Assembly: GCF_003664645.1 (NCBI RefSeq)
Contig: NZ_RCHC01000014.1
Location: 40,315 to 104,314, forward strand
Direction: 5' to 3'
DNA from: Acinetobacter chengduensis
GTDB lineage: Bacteria; Pseudomonadota; Gammaproteobacteria; Pseudomonadales; Moraxellaceae
Length of the DNA: 64,000 bases
A program made the position numbers and the translations under genes. Below the pieces are notes generated by a model, which was not told the origin of the DNA, made no database searches, and saw only the letters and a program-made list of their open reading frames with translations. Position 1 is the first letter of the stretch. Every line of letters begins with the position of its first letter. Below, one piece after another: positions 8,290-17,747 of the stretch.

Positions 8290-9645
8290 ATGAGCCAGTT
8301 ATATGCCAGCTTATTTTACCAAAACGAGGTGACTGAAATTTTCAGTGATCGCGCGTTGGTGTCATACATGATTGAGGCTGAAGTTGCCTTGGCACAAGCG
8401 CAGGCTCAGGTCGGTGTTATTCCAGAATCTGCGGCAACAGCAATTTCAAACATTGCAGCAACTGCAATTGATCAGATTGACTTTGATGCATTAGCGATTG
8501 CAACAGGTTTGGCGGGCAATATCGCGATTCCTTTTGTGAAGCAATTAACTGCGATTGTGAAAAAAAGTGATGAAGATGCTGCGCGTTATGTGCATTGGGG
8601 CGCAACCAGTCAAGACATTTTAGACACTGCCTGTATTTTGCAATGTCGTGCTGCAATGACGCATGTTGAAGCTTTAATTCACCAATGTTACCGCACTGCA
8701 TTGACCGAAGCTGAACAGTATCGTGCACAAGTGATGATTGGGCGCACATGGTTGCAGCAAGGGTTGCCGATTACTTTGGGGCATAAATTCGCGCGTTGGG
8801 CCTCGGCATTTCATCGTGATTTAGCCCGTATTGAAGCCATGAAAGCACGTGTTTTTACTGCTCAATTAGGCGGTGCCGTTGGTTCATTGGCTTCATTGCA
8901 ATCTCAAGGAACAGCGGTAGTTCATGCTTATTCCGTTCAGCTACAGCTTTCAGTCCCAAATTGTACTTGGCATGGCGAGCGCGACCGTATTGTCGAAGTG
9001 GCGAGTGTTCTAGCGATAGTGACAGGTAGTTTGGGCAAAATGGCGCGTGACTGGTCGTTGATGATGCAAACTGAAATTGCAGAAGTATTTGAGCCAGCAG
9101 CGAAAGGGCGTGGTGGGTCATCGACGATGCCACATAAGCGTAATCCTGTCGCTGCGGCATCCGTTTTGGCAGCAGCCAACCGTGTACCTGTGCTGATGTC
9201 GAGTTTGTACCAAAGCATGGTTCAGGAACATGAGCGTAGTCTAGGTGGATGGCATGCAGAATGGTTGGCATTGCCTGAAATTTTCCAACTGTGTGCAGGC
9301 GCTTTAGAGCGGACTTTAGACGTATTACAAGGCATGCAAGTTAATGCCGAGAACATGCAGCGTAATTTGGAATGTACCCAAGGGTTAATTATGGCGGAAG
9401 CGGTCATGATGGCTTTGGCACCGCATATGGGGCGCTTACAGGCACATTATATTGTTGAAGCAGCATGTAAATCAGCGGTTGAAAAAGGTGTTCACTTAAA
9501 AGAGGTCATGACTGAACTCGATCCAGTCAAAACCTATTTTAGTGCCGCTCAGATTTCAGAAATTTTTAAACCCGAGTCATATCTTGGCAATATTCAAGAC
9601 CAGATTGATGCGGTTTTGCGGGAAGCAAAAGGAGAGGCAAAGTGA
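8290..9645 (+). CDS. pcaB: 3-carboxy-cis,cis-muconate cycloisomerase
   Basis: A 451-residue member of the fumarase/aspartase superfamily. The signature GGSSTMPHKRNPV (about residues 275-287) and the HWGATSQDILDT loop are present. The enzyme lactonises 3-carboxymuconate (the product of PcaGH) to 4-carboxymuconolactone in the cytoplasm. Its TGA stop overlaps the GTG start of pcaD, which implies translational coupling. Confidence 0.95.
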   Translation: MSQLYASLFYQNEVTEIFSDRALVSYMIEAEVALAQAQAQVGVIPESAATAISNIAATAIDQIDFDALAIATGLAGNIAIPFVKQLTAIVKKSDEDAARYVHWGATSQDILDTACILQCRAAMTHVEALIHQCYRTALTEAEQYRAQVMIGRTWLQQGLPITLGHKFARWASAFHRDLARIEAMKARVFTAQLGGAVGSLASLQSQGTAVVHAYSVQLQLSVPNCTWHGERDRIVEVASVLAIVTGSLGKMARDWSLMMQTEIAEVFEPAAKGRGGSSTMPHKRNPVAAASVLAAANRVPVLMSSLYQSMVQEHERSLGGWHAEWLALPEIFQLCAGALERTLDVLQGMQVNAENMQRNLECTQGLIMAEAVMMALAPHMGRLQAHYIVEAACKSAVEKGVHLKEVMTELDPVKTYFSAAQISEIFKPESYLGNIQDQIDAVLREAKGEAK

Positions 9646-10430
9646 ATATCACGATGACCAATCGTCAAGGCAAGACTTTATCTGTTGCAATCAGTGGGCA
9701 AGACCATGCACCTGTGATTGTATTTTCAAACTCATTGGGTACAGATAAAGGCATGTGGCAGCCGCAAGTTGCGGCATTTGAACAACAGTTCAAAGTGGTG
9801 ACTTATGACACGCGTGGTCATGGGCAAAGTGATGTGATTGAGCAGACCACTGTACAAAACCTTGCAGAAGATGTGATTGATATTCTGAACGGTTTAAACA
9901 TTGAAAAAGCGCATTTTTGCGGGATTTCAATGGGCGGCATGACGGCTTTGTGGCTTGGTATTCATCATGCAAATCGTTTTCATAGTATCACTGTGGCGAA
10001 CTCAGCAGCCAAAATTTGGACTGAACAAGGTTGGAATGCTCGTGCAGACGCTGTAACAGCCAATGGCTTAGCAGACTTGGTCGCGACTACGCATACACGC
10101 TGGTTTAGTGAGCAGTTTGATTATCAACACGATGCTTTGGCGCAGCGCACCATTCAATCTTTAGCCACTACGCCAGCACTGGGCTATGCAGAATCTTGCC
10201 GAGCGCTCGCGCAAGCAGATCTATCTACTCAAATTCAACAGATTCAGATTCCTACTTTAGTGATTGCAGGCGCATTTGATCCAGTCACGACAGTGGCAGA
10301 TGGCGTCTTTATGCAACAACAGATTCAAAAGAGTGAACTTGCGGTGATTGATGCATCGCATCTTTCCAATATTGAGCAATCTGAGCTGTTTACCCAAACC
10401 CTCAGTCAGTTCATTGGATCGATTCAATAG
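9642..10430 (+). CDS. pcaD: 3-oxoadipate enol-lactonase
   Basis: A 262-residue alpha/beta hydrolase that opens the enol-lactone to 3-oxoadipate. The nucleophile serine is in CGISMGGMT, the acid in AGAFDPVT and the histidine in DASHLSNIEQ. The frame opens with GTG at 9642, overlapping pcaB by four bases with GGAG upstream. An ATG at 9654 is the alternative start. Here the lactonase is separate from the decarboxylase PcaC, as in Acinetobacter; some other bacteria have fused PcaL. Confidence 0.93.
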   Translation: MNITMTNRQGKTLSVAISGQDHAPVIVFSNSLGTDKGMWQPQVAAFEQQFKVVTYDTRGHGQSDVIEQTTVQNLAEDVIDILNGLNIEKAHFCGISMGGMTALWLGIHHANRFHSITVANSAAKIWTEQGWNARADAVTANGLADLVATTHTRWFSEQFDYQHDALAQRTIQSLATTPALGYAESCRALAQADLSTQIQQIQIPTLVIAGAFDPVTTVADGVFMQQQIQKSELAVIDASHLSNIEQSELFTQTLSQFIGSIQ

Positions 10431-10471
10431 TTTAAGGATTTTAAAAGGACTTTCAGCCCAAGGAGGCAGGT

Positions 10472-11827
10472 ATGGCGTCTCAGGAATACGCTACTCAAAA
10501 AACGAGTATAGACGCACAAGCACTGATTAATGATGCACCGATTAGCAAATATCAGTGGTTGATCGCAATTGTATGTTTTCTCATAGTTTTTGTTGACGGT
10601 ATTGATACTGCGGCAATGGGTTTTATTGCTCCAGCCTTGGCACAAGACTGGGGAATAGACCGCTCGCAATTGGGTCCAGTCATGAGTGCGGCTTTAGGTG
10701 GCATGATCATTGGTGCTCTAGTGTCTGGTCCAACCGCTGACCGCTTTGGGCGAAAGATTGTTTTAAGTGTTTCGATGCTGATTTTCGGTGGCTTTACTTT
10801 GGCATCGGCATATGCAGCTGACTTAAATACCTTGGTGGTCCTGCGCTTTTTAACCGGTATTGGCTTGGGTGCTGCGATGCCGAATGCAACCACACTATTT
10901 TCTGAATATTGCCCACAGCGATCACGCTCGTTACTAGTGACTTGTATGTTCTGTGGATACAACTTGGGTATGGCGACAGGCGGTTTCATTAGTAGTTGGT
11001 TGATCCCAACCTTTGGTTGGCACAGCTTATTTTTACTGGGCGGCTGGTCGCCACTGATCTTGATGATCTTGGTAATTTTCTTCCTGCCAGAATCCTATCG
11101 TTTCTTGATTGTGAAAGGTCGTGACAGCGAAAAAGTCCGCAAAATTCTAACGCGTATTGCACCGACGCAAGTACAGGGTGTTACTGAGTTTCATGTACCT
11201 GAAGAAAAAACTGAAGGTGCAGAGAAGAAAGGTGTGTTTAGCATGCTGTTCTCTCAGAAATATGTCAAAGGTACGGTTTTATTGTGGCTGACCTATTTCA
11301 TGGGTTTGGTAATGATTTATCTACTCACCAGTTGGTTACCAACCTTGATGCGTGAAACTGGCGCAACCATGGAACGCGCTGCATTTATTGGTGGCTTATT
11401 CCAGTTTGGCGGTGTCCTCAGTGCTTTATTTATTGGCTGGGCAATGGACCGTTTCAACCCAAACCGTATTATTGCAGGCTTCTACTTTGTTGCTGGGATA
11501 TTTGCCTTTGCTGTTGGTCAGAGCTTAGCAAATCCAACCTTACTTGCCATTTTAGTGCTTTGTGCGGGTGTTGCGATTAATGGTGCACAGTCGGCTATGC
11601 CAGCACTCAGCGCTCGTTTTTACCCGACGCAATGCCGTGCAACAGGTGTGGCGTGGATGTCTGGGATTGGTCGTTTCGGTGCGGTATTTGGTGCTTGGAT
11701 CGGCGCAGTTTTACTGGGCAATGACTGGTCGTTTACTGCCATTTTAAGTCTGCTGTTAATTCCAGCAACAGCAGCAACAGTCGCTATTTTTGTTAAATCA
11801 TTGGTCGCACATACCGATGCGACTTAA
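10472..11827 (+). CDS. pcaK: Aromatic acid/H+ symporter, MFS (PcaK)
   Basis: A 451-residue major facilitator of the aromatic acid:H+ symporter family with 12 predicted membrane segments. TM1 carries the DGIDTAAMGFI motif typical of the family, and the TM2-TM3 loop has GPTADRFGRK. It imports protocatechuate and 4-hydroxybenzoate across the inner membrane. It starts at an ATG after AAGGAGGCAGG, one of the strongest ribosome sites in the operon. It is paralogous to the MFS gene at 21206. Confidence 0.92.
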   Translation: MASQEYATQKTSIDAQALINDAPISKYQWLIAIVCFLIVFVDGIDTAAMGFIAPALAQDWGIDRSQLGPVMSAALGGMIIGALVSGPTADRFGRKIVLSVSMLIFGGFTLASAYAADLNTLVVLRFLTGIGLGAAMPNATTLFSEYCPQRSRSLLVTCMFCGYNLGMATGGFISSWLIPTFGWHSLFLLGGWSPLILMILVIFFLPESYRFLIVKGRDSEKVRKILTRIAPTQVQGVTEFHVPEEKTEGAEKKGVFSMLFSQKYVKGTVLLWLTYFMGLVMIYLLTSWLPTLMRETGATMERAAFIGGLFQFGGVLSALFIGWAMDRFNPNRIIAGFYFVAGIFAFAVGQSLANPTLLAILVLCAGVAINGAQSAMPALSARFYPTQCRATGVAWMSGIGRFGAVFGAWIGAVLLGNDWSFTAILSLLLIPATAATVAIFVKSLVAHTDAT

Positions 11828-11841
11828 TTGAGGTTTCTCCC

Positions 11842-12264
11842 ATGAATGATGAACAACGTTATGAACAAGGAATCACTGTACGCACAGAAGTGCTGGGTGA
11901 AAAGCATGTCGGTCGTTCACTTGAGAACTTGAATGATTTCAATGCCGACTTCCAAAACTTTATTAGCCGTTTTGCGTGGGGCGAAGTCTGGTCTAGACCA
12001 GGCATGCCGCGCCATACCCGTAGCTTAGTCACCATTGCCGTTTTATTAGCATTGGGCCGTGAAGATGAATTGCGTATGCATTTACGTGCTTGTTTTAACA
12101 ATGGTGTGACCAAGGACGACTTAAAAGAGTTAATTTTGCACTGTTCACTGTATGCCGGTTTACCTGCAGCCAATGCAGCCATGCACATGGCAGAAGAAGT
12201 TTTTGCAGATTTGGGTATTGCCCCGCAAAAGCTGAGTGAACACAACTTAGCCAAGAACAAATGA
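11842..12264 (+). CDS. pcaC: 4-carboxymuconolactone decarboxylase
   Basis: A 140-residue small decarboxylase (CMD/AhpD-like fold), with the conserved FAWGEVWSRPGM and LRMHLRACFNNG stretches and the ELILHCSLYAGLPAA helix. It removes CO2 from 4-carboxymuconolactone to give the enol-lactone that PcaD hydrolyses. It sits 14 bases after pcaK and 37 bases before pcaH, in the ADP1 order. Confidence 0.94.
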   Translation: MNDEQRYEQGITVRTEVLGEKHVGRSLENLNDFNADFQNFISRFAWGEVWSRPGMPRHTRSLVTIAVLLALGREDELRMHLRACFNNGVTKDDLKELILHCSLYAGLPAANAAMHMAEEVFADLGIAPQKLSEHNLAKNK

Positions 12265-12289
12265 ATCAAGAGTAATGGAACAAGATTAA

Positions 12290-13027
<738 letters not shown>

Positions 13028-13042
13028 TTCAGGGAGAACAAC

Positions 13043-13672
13043 ATGAACCATTGGAACTTTCAAGAATTGCATGAAACGCCATCTCAAACAGGTGGACCAT
13101 ACGTACACATTGGTTTGTTGCCCCAACAGGCCAACATTGAAGTCTTTGAAAATAACTTTAACAACCAGCTAGTTAAAGAAAATACTTTAGGCGAACGTAT
13201 TCGCTTAGAAGGTCAAGTGTTTGACGGCTTAGGTTTACCGTTACGTGATGTATTGATTGAAATCTGGCAGGCGGATGCCAACGGTGTGTATCCAAGTGCA
13301 GCCGATATTCAATGCAAAGCAGTTGATCCAAACTTCTTCGGTTGGGGACGTACAGGGGCAGACTTTGAAACTGGTTTTTGGAGTTTCAATACCATTAAAC
13401 CGGGTGCTGTTCCGGGACGTAAAGGCACAACTCAGGCACCGCATATTGCACTGATCATCTTTGCTCGCGGGATTAACATTGGCTTGAATACCCGTGTGTA
13501 TTTTGAAGATGAAGCGGAAGCGAATGCACAAGATCCTGTACTGAAAGGCATTGAATGGGCACCACGTCGTCAGACCTTAATTGCTAAGCGCGAAGAACGT
13601 GATGGTGAAGTGGTTTATCGTTTCGATATTCGTATACAAGGCGAAGATGAAACGGTGTTTTTAGATATCTAA
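13043..13672 (+). CDS. pcaG: Protocatechuate 3,4-dioxygenase alpha subunit
   Basis: A 209-residue partner of PcaH with the same fold (ETPSQTGGPYVHIGL start, LGERIRLEGQVFDGLGLPLRD). It lacks the HIH iron motif, as expected of the alpha subunit, which shapes the active site but does not bind the metal. It is the last gene of the pca part and is followed by a 150-base gap with hairpins before quiB. Confidence 0.95.
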   Translation: MNHWNFQELHETPSQTGGPYVHIGLLPQQANIEVFENNFNNQLVKENTLGERIRLEGQVFDGLGLPLRDVLIEIWQADANGVYPSAADIQCKAVDPNFFGWGRTGADFETGFWSFNTIKPGAVPGRKGTTQAPHIALIIFARGINIGLNTRVYFEDEAEANAQDPVLKGIEWAPRRQTLIAKREERDGEVVYRFDIRIQGEDETVFLDI

Positions 13673-13726
13673 ACTACCGAAGGCTTGGTGCAGGACATCT
13701 TGCACGAGTCGAATAGATAGAAGTTT

Positions 13727-13768
13727 ATACGTGGTGATTGCATGTCCCATTGCATGAATCCCACGTAT
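13727..13768. repeat. Hairpin between pcaG and quiB
   Basis: ATACGTGG at 13727-13734 pairs with CCACGTAT at 13761-13768. The loop contains the direct repeat ATTGCATG twice. A smaller GTGCA/TGCAC stem lies just upstream. No U-tract follows, so it is more likely an mRNA-stabilising or processing structure between the pca and qui segments than a full terminator. Confidence 0.4.
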
Positions 13769-13822
13769 GTTTGCGGATGATGATAAAAGTCAGACAATAG
13801 TTTGAAAATACAAGGAAATGTA

Positions 13823-14683
13823 ATGATGACAATTAAAAAATTAGCAATGCAACTCTGCTTAAGCAGTGCTGTTATCGCCGCAATGCCATCTGCATTTGCA
13901 GCTGAATCGGCTCAATCTCATGCACAACACTATATGGTCAAAAACGTCAATATTGGTGACTTACCTGTCAAAACTATTGTGCCGATTACCGCAAAGACAG
14001 CAGAGCAAGCCATGGCCCAAGCGCAAGTGATTGCCAGCAATCCTGATGTCGATTTGGCTGAGTTTCGTATCGACTTATTGGAATTTTCTGCGGACACTAA
14101 AAAAGTGATAGCACTGGGTCAGCAGCTGAATCAAATTTTAAAAGACAAACCGTTGATCGCGACCATTCGTACTCATAACGAAGGTGGAAAAATGACGGTG
14201 TCTGACCAAGACTATGAAAAGATTTATCGTGAATACCTGAAAAAGCCATTTATGCAATTGCTGGATATCGAAATGTTCCGCGATGCTGGCAGTGTAGCGA
14301 AATTAACCCAATTGGCACATGAAAAGAACGTGTTGGTGATCATGTCGAATCATGATTTTGCAAAAACACCTAAGCAACAAGACATTGAAAACCGTCTGCT
14401 AAAACAAGATCAGATGGGTGCCGACATTTTGAAAATTGCGGTAATGCCAAAGTCAAAACAAGATGTCTTTACCCTCATGAATGCCACCTTGGCCGTCAGC
14501 CAAAAAAGTCAAAAACCACTATTGACTATGTCGATGGGACAGTTAGGCACCATTTCACGTGTGGCGACTGCCAACATGGGCGGCAGCCTAAGTTTTGGCA
14601 TGATTGGTGAAGCTTCTGCACCGGGTCAAATTGATGTGACTCAACTCAAACATTTGCTGAAAACTGTACAACCAACCCCTTAA
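13823..14683 (+). CDS. quiB: Periplasmic 3-dehydroquinate dehydratase, type I
   Basis: A 286-residue type I dehydroquinase with an N-terminal signal peptide (TIKKLAMQLCLSSAVIAAMP then AFA|AE). The Schiff-base lysine is in ILKIAVMP and the catalytic histidine in IMSNHDFAKTP; the substrate arginine is in EFRIDLLEF. It dehydrates 3-dehydroquinate to 3-dehydroshikimate in the periplasm, which fits the exported forms of quiA and quiC. I chose the ATG at 13823 after AAGGAAATG rather than the upstream TTG; 13826 is also possible. Type I fold plus a signal peptide separates it from the biosynthetic AroQ/AroD. Confidence 0.92.
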   Translation: MMTIKKLAMQLCLSSAVIAAMPSAFAAESAQSHAQHYMVKNVNIGDLPVKTIVPITAKTAEQAMAQAQVIASNPDVDLAEFRIDLLEFSADTKKVIALGQQLNQILKDKPLIATIRTHNEGGKMTVSDQDYEKIYREYLKKPFMQLLDIEMFRDAGSVAKLTQLAHEKNVLVIMSNHDFAKTPKQQDIENRLLKQDQMGADILKIAVMPKSKQDVFTLMNATLAVSQKSQKPLLTMSMGQLGTISRVATANMGGSLSFGMIGEASAPGQIDVTQLKHLLKTVQPTP

Positions 14684-14727
14684 TGCACTGCGTTATTCAT
14701 GTTCAAGGATAGAAAAGGATTTAAAAT

Positions 14728-16188
14728 ATGAAACCATCAACTTTACGTTTGACCACATTGGTTTTGAGTTTAGTGGCATCAGGTTTGGCCAGTGCAGAAA
14801 CTTATATTGTGGATCGTTATCAGGACGATAGTGCAAAAGGTTCACTGCGTTGGGCGATTGAACAATCGAATGCCAATGCGACACAAGAAAATGAAATTCA
14901 AATCCAAGCTGTGGGTAAAGCCCCCTATGCAATTAAACTGAATCAGCCTTTACCACCGATCAAATCTTCAGTAAAGATCATCGGGACGCAATGGGACAAA
15001 ACAGGCGAGTTTATTGCGATTGATGGTTCAAATTATATTAAAGGTGAAGGCGCTAAAGCCTGCCCGGGGGCAAATGCTGAACAGTATGGTACCAATGTCC
15101 GCACAACAACTTTACCCGGTCTGGTGCTGCAAGATGTGAATGGCGTGACCTTAAAAGGTCTTGATATTCATCGTTTCTGTATTGGTGTATTGGTGAACCG
15201 TTCAAGCAATAACTTGATTCAATATAACCGTATTAGTAATAACTACGGTGGTTCAGGCGTGATGTTGACGGGTGATGACGGTAAGGGTAATCCGACTTCG
15301 ACCACTACCAATAACAACAAAGTTTTGAACAACTTGTTTGTAGATAATGGAGATGGTCTTGAGCTTACCCGTGGCGCGGCATTTAACCTTGTGGCCAACA
15401 ATCTATTTACTTCAACCAAAGCCAATCCAGAACCGTCGCAAGGTATCGAAATTTTGTGGGGCAATGACAATGCCGTGGTTGGCAACAAATTTGAAAACTA
15501 CTCGGATGGTTTGCAAATCAACTGGGGTAAGCGCAATTACATTGCTTATAACGAACTGACTAACAATTCAATTGGCTTTAACCTCACCGGTGATGGCAAC
15601 ATTTTTGACAGCAATAAAGTGCATGGTAACCGTTTAGGGATTGCCATTCGTTCTGAAAAAGATGCCAATGCTCGTACCACCCTAACCAAAAACCTAATTT
15701 GGGACAATGGTAAAGATATTAAACGCTGTGAAGCGGGTGGTTCGTGTGTTCCAGATCAGCGTGTGGGTGCCATTGTTTTTGATGTGCCTGCGCTTGAACA
15801 TGCTGGCTTTGTCGGTTCTCGTGGGGGTGGTGTAGTCATTGAAACGGCGAATCTGCAAAAAACCTGTACACATTCGAATGAACAAGGCTGTAATGCGATG
15901 CCAAACCAAAATATCCAAGCGCCACGTTTAACCTTTAAAAAAGCTCAGGTCACCGCTACAGTTCAGGCAAAACCAAATCAGCGTTATCAGGTTGAGTTCT
16001 TTGCTAATCGTCAAGCGAATAGTCAAGAAGCTGAACAGTATCTAGGGAGTCAAGTTGTGACAACCAATACACAAGGTCAAGGTCAAGCAATATGGAAAGT
16101 GGCAAGTGATGTGGCCAATGTGACAGCCAATGTTACTGACCACTTGGGGGCAACTTCTGAACTGAGTCCAGCCGTTCGCATTAAATAA
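14728..16188 (+). CDS. quiC: 3-dehydroshikimate dehydratase, periplasmic
   Basis: A 486-residue exported protein (signal peptide ending GLASAET). The central part (about residues 140-340) is a right-handed parallel beta-helix with repeated short Asn-rich turns (NNLIQYNRISNNYGG, NKVLNNLF, NLVANNLF, NAVVGNKF). This is the architecture of the Acinetobacter QuiC family, unrelated to the TIM-barrel AsbF type. It converts 3-dehydroshikimate to protocatechuate in the periplasm, linking the qui enzymes to PcaK uptake and the pca pathway. It sits 44 bases after quiB. Confidence 0.92.
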   Translation: MKPSTLRLTTLVLSLVASGLASAETYIVDRYQDDSAKGSLRWAIEQSNANATQENEIQIQAVGKAPYAIKLNQPLPPIKSSVKIIGTQWDKTGEFIAIDGSNYIKGEGAKACPGANAEQYGTNVRTTTLPGLVLQDVNGVTLKGLDIHRFCIGVLVNRSSNNLIQYNRISNNYGGSGVMLTGDDGKGNPTSTTTNNNKVLNNLFVDNGDGLELTRGAAFNLVANNLFTSTKANPEPSQGIEILWGNDNAVVGNKFENYSDGLQINWGKRNYIAYNELTNNSIGFNLTGDGNIFDSNKVHGNRLGIAIRSEKDANARTTLTKNLIWDNGKDIKRCEAGGSCVPDQRVGAIVFDVPALEHAGFVGSRGGGVVIETANLQKTCTHSNEQGCNAMPNQNIQAPRLTFKKAQVTATVQAKPNQRYQVEFFANRQANSQEAEQYLGSQVVTTNTQGQGQAIWKVASDVANVTANVTDHLGATSELSPAVRIK

Positions 16189-16200
16189 TAAAAACCGCAT

Positions 16201-16227
16201 GAAAAGCTCACTTGAGTTGAGCTTTTC
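16201..16227 (+). repeat. Perfect hairpin between quiC and quiX
   Basis: GAAAAGCTCA-CTTGAGT-TGAGCTTTTC is a perfect 10-bp stem with a 7-base loop just before the quiX ribosome site. No long U-run follows, so partial termination or control of quiX expression within the transcript is likelier than a full stop. Confidence 0.6.
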
Positions 16228-16248
16228 TCACAAAAAAGGATGTTTGGT

Positions 16249-17568
16249 ATGCAACAACTATTAAAACTTGGCACATTATCTTTGGCACTTTTAACTTGCC
16301 AACTGGCTTCTGCAAATGAATTTTATTCGGCTGATCGTCAATGGTTATTTGGGGATTGGAACGGTGAGCGGAAGCAACTGGAAGATCAAGGCTATAAATT
16401 TACTGCGGCAATTATGAGTCAGGCGGCAACCAATCTGGATGGTGGTTATAACGATGACAATAGTTTTGACAATGCCGCGCAGCTCACACTGGGTGCCAAT
16501 TTTGATTTAAATAAAATTGCAGGTTGGGAAAATACTACAGCCGGTTTAATGATTACCAAACGTGATGGTAACGCCCTAACGCTTGAACGAATTAAAGACC
16601 CTCGTGCCAGTACCTTGGGCAACAGCCAAGAAATTTATGGTCGTGGCAAAATTTGGCGCTTAACTCAGGCTTGGATCAAAACTGGATTTGATGATAACCG
16701 CGTTCAATTCAAAATTGGTCGTATGGGCATGTCTGATGACTTTAACAGCTCGCAATGTGAGTTTCAGAACTTACTTTTGTGTGGTGGACAGTTAGGTAAG
16801 TCCATTGGTTCGATTTGGTATAACTGGCCTGTCAGCTTATGGGGCACCAATGTTAAATATCAATTTGCACCAGACTGGTCACTTGGCGTTGGCGTCTATG
16901 AAGTCAACCCAGACAATGTCAAAACAGACTCAGACAGTGATGGCTTTAACCTCGATATGGACAATGTCGAAGGGGCGACCATTCCAGTTGAACTGGCATG
17001 GAAACCAAAACTTGCCACATTTAATGGTTTATCGGGTGAATATAAACTCGGTGTACTGTATTCCACAGCAGAAGCTAAAGATGTGGGCACATCAGGAGAA
17101 ATCCACGATGGTAAATATAGTTTTTGGTTGAATGCTCAACAACAACTGACTCAACACGGGGCTGATCCGAAGCGCGGTTTATATATCAGTTTCAATGGGG
17201 TCATCAATGACCGAGACACGACCGCTGTAGAAAGTACACAACAACTGGCACTTTGGTACAAAGGTCCTTTTGATAGCCGTCCAAATGATTCCATCGGTTT
17301 TGGCTTAGCCAATTATGTCGTGAATGATCGTGCGACGGACAAGCAAATCGCCATCAATGAAGGTCGTGGTTATTACAGTTATGACGCGCTCGCCAGCGAT
17401 TATGTCCCAATTCAACATGACGAACTCAATGTCGAGTTGAACTATACGTATCAATGGTCTCCTGCGGTGATGCTCAGACCCAACTTGCAATATATCTATC
17501 AACCTTCTGGGGTGAAAGAAGTAGATGACGCATGGGTGGCGGGCCTTAGCGTTAAGGTGAATTTTTAA
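16249..17568 (+). CDS. quiX: Outer-membrane porin, OprB-like (QuiX)
   Basis: About 439 residues with a signal peptide (MQQLLKLGTLSLALLTCQLA, cleavage after SA). The body follows the carbohydrate-selective porin OprB pattern: LFGDWNGERKQLEDQGYKF at the mature N-terminus, alternating amphipathic strands, and a terminal VKVNF ending in phenylalanine. It probably lets quinate and shikimate through the outer membrane. I favour the ATG at 16249, because the AAAGGA site is only a base or two from the earlier ATG at 16240. Two cysteines (SSQCEFQNLLLCGG) may form a loop disulfide. Confidence 0.88.
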   Translation: MQQLLKLGTLSLALLTCQLASANEFYSADRQWLFGDWNGERKQLEDQGYKFTAAIMSQAATNLDGGYNDDNSFDNAAQLTLGANFDLNKIAGWENTTAGLMITKRDGNALTLERIKDPRASTLGNSQEIYGRGKIWRLTQAWIKTGFDDNRVQFKIGRMGMSDDFNSSQCEFQNLLLCGGQLGKSIGSIWYNWPVSLWGTNVKYQFAPDWSLGVGVYEVNPDNVKTDSDSDGFNLDMDNVEGATIPVELAWKPKLATFNGLSGEYKLGVLYSTAEAKDVGTSGEIHDGKYSFWLNAQQQLTQHGADPKRGLYISFNGVINDRDTTAVESTQQLALWYKGPFDSRPNDSIGFGLANYVVNDRATDKQIAINEGRGYYSYDALASDYVPIQHDELNVELNYTYQWSPAVMLRPNLQYIYQPSGVKEVDDAWVAGLSVKVNF

Positions 17569-17747
17569 TCGTATTTGAAGTGGAAGAGTGTTTAAAATAT
17601 CAGTGATGTGATTGCTGAATTTAAATGCTCTTTTTTTCATTGTTGAAGCAAGTTAATTGTGGATGCTCAAAGTTTGGATGTGGTGTGAATGATGCTCAAA
17701 ACAAAGTAGGCGAGATCATTTAAAACACAGCATTTGGAGTAAAAAGT

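Noticed and set aside
8417..9407. Several long minus-strand open frames across pcaB
   Set aside because: They shadow a complete enzyme with all family motifs and have no ribosome sites or recognisable domains.
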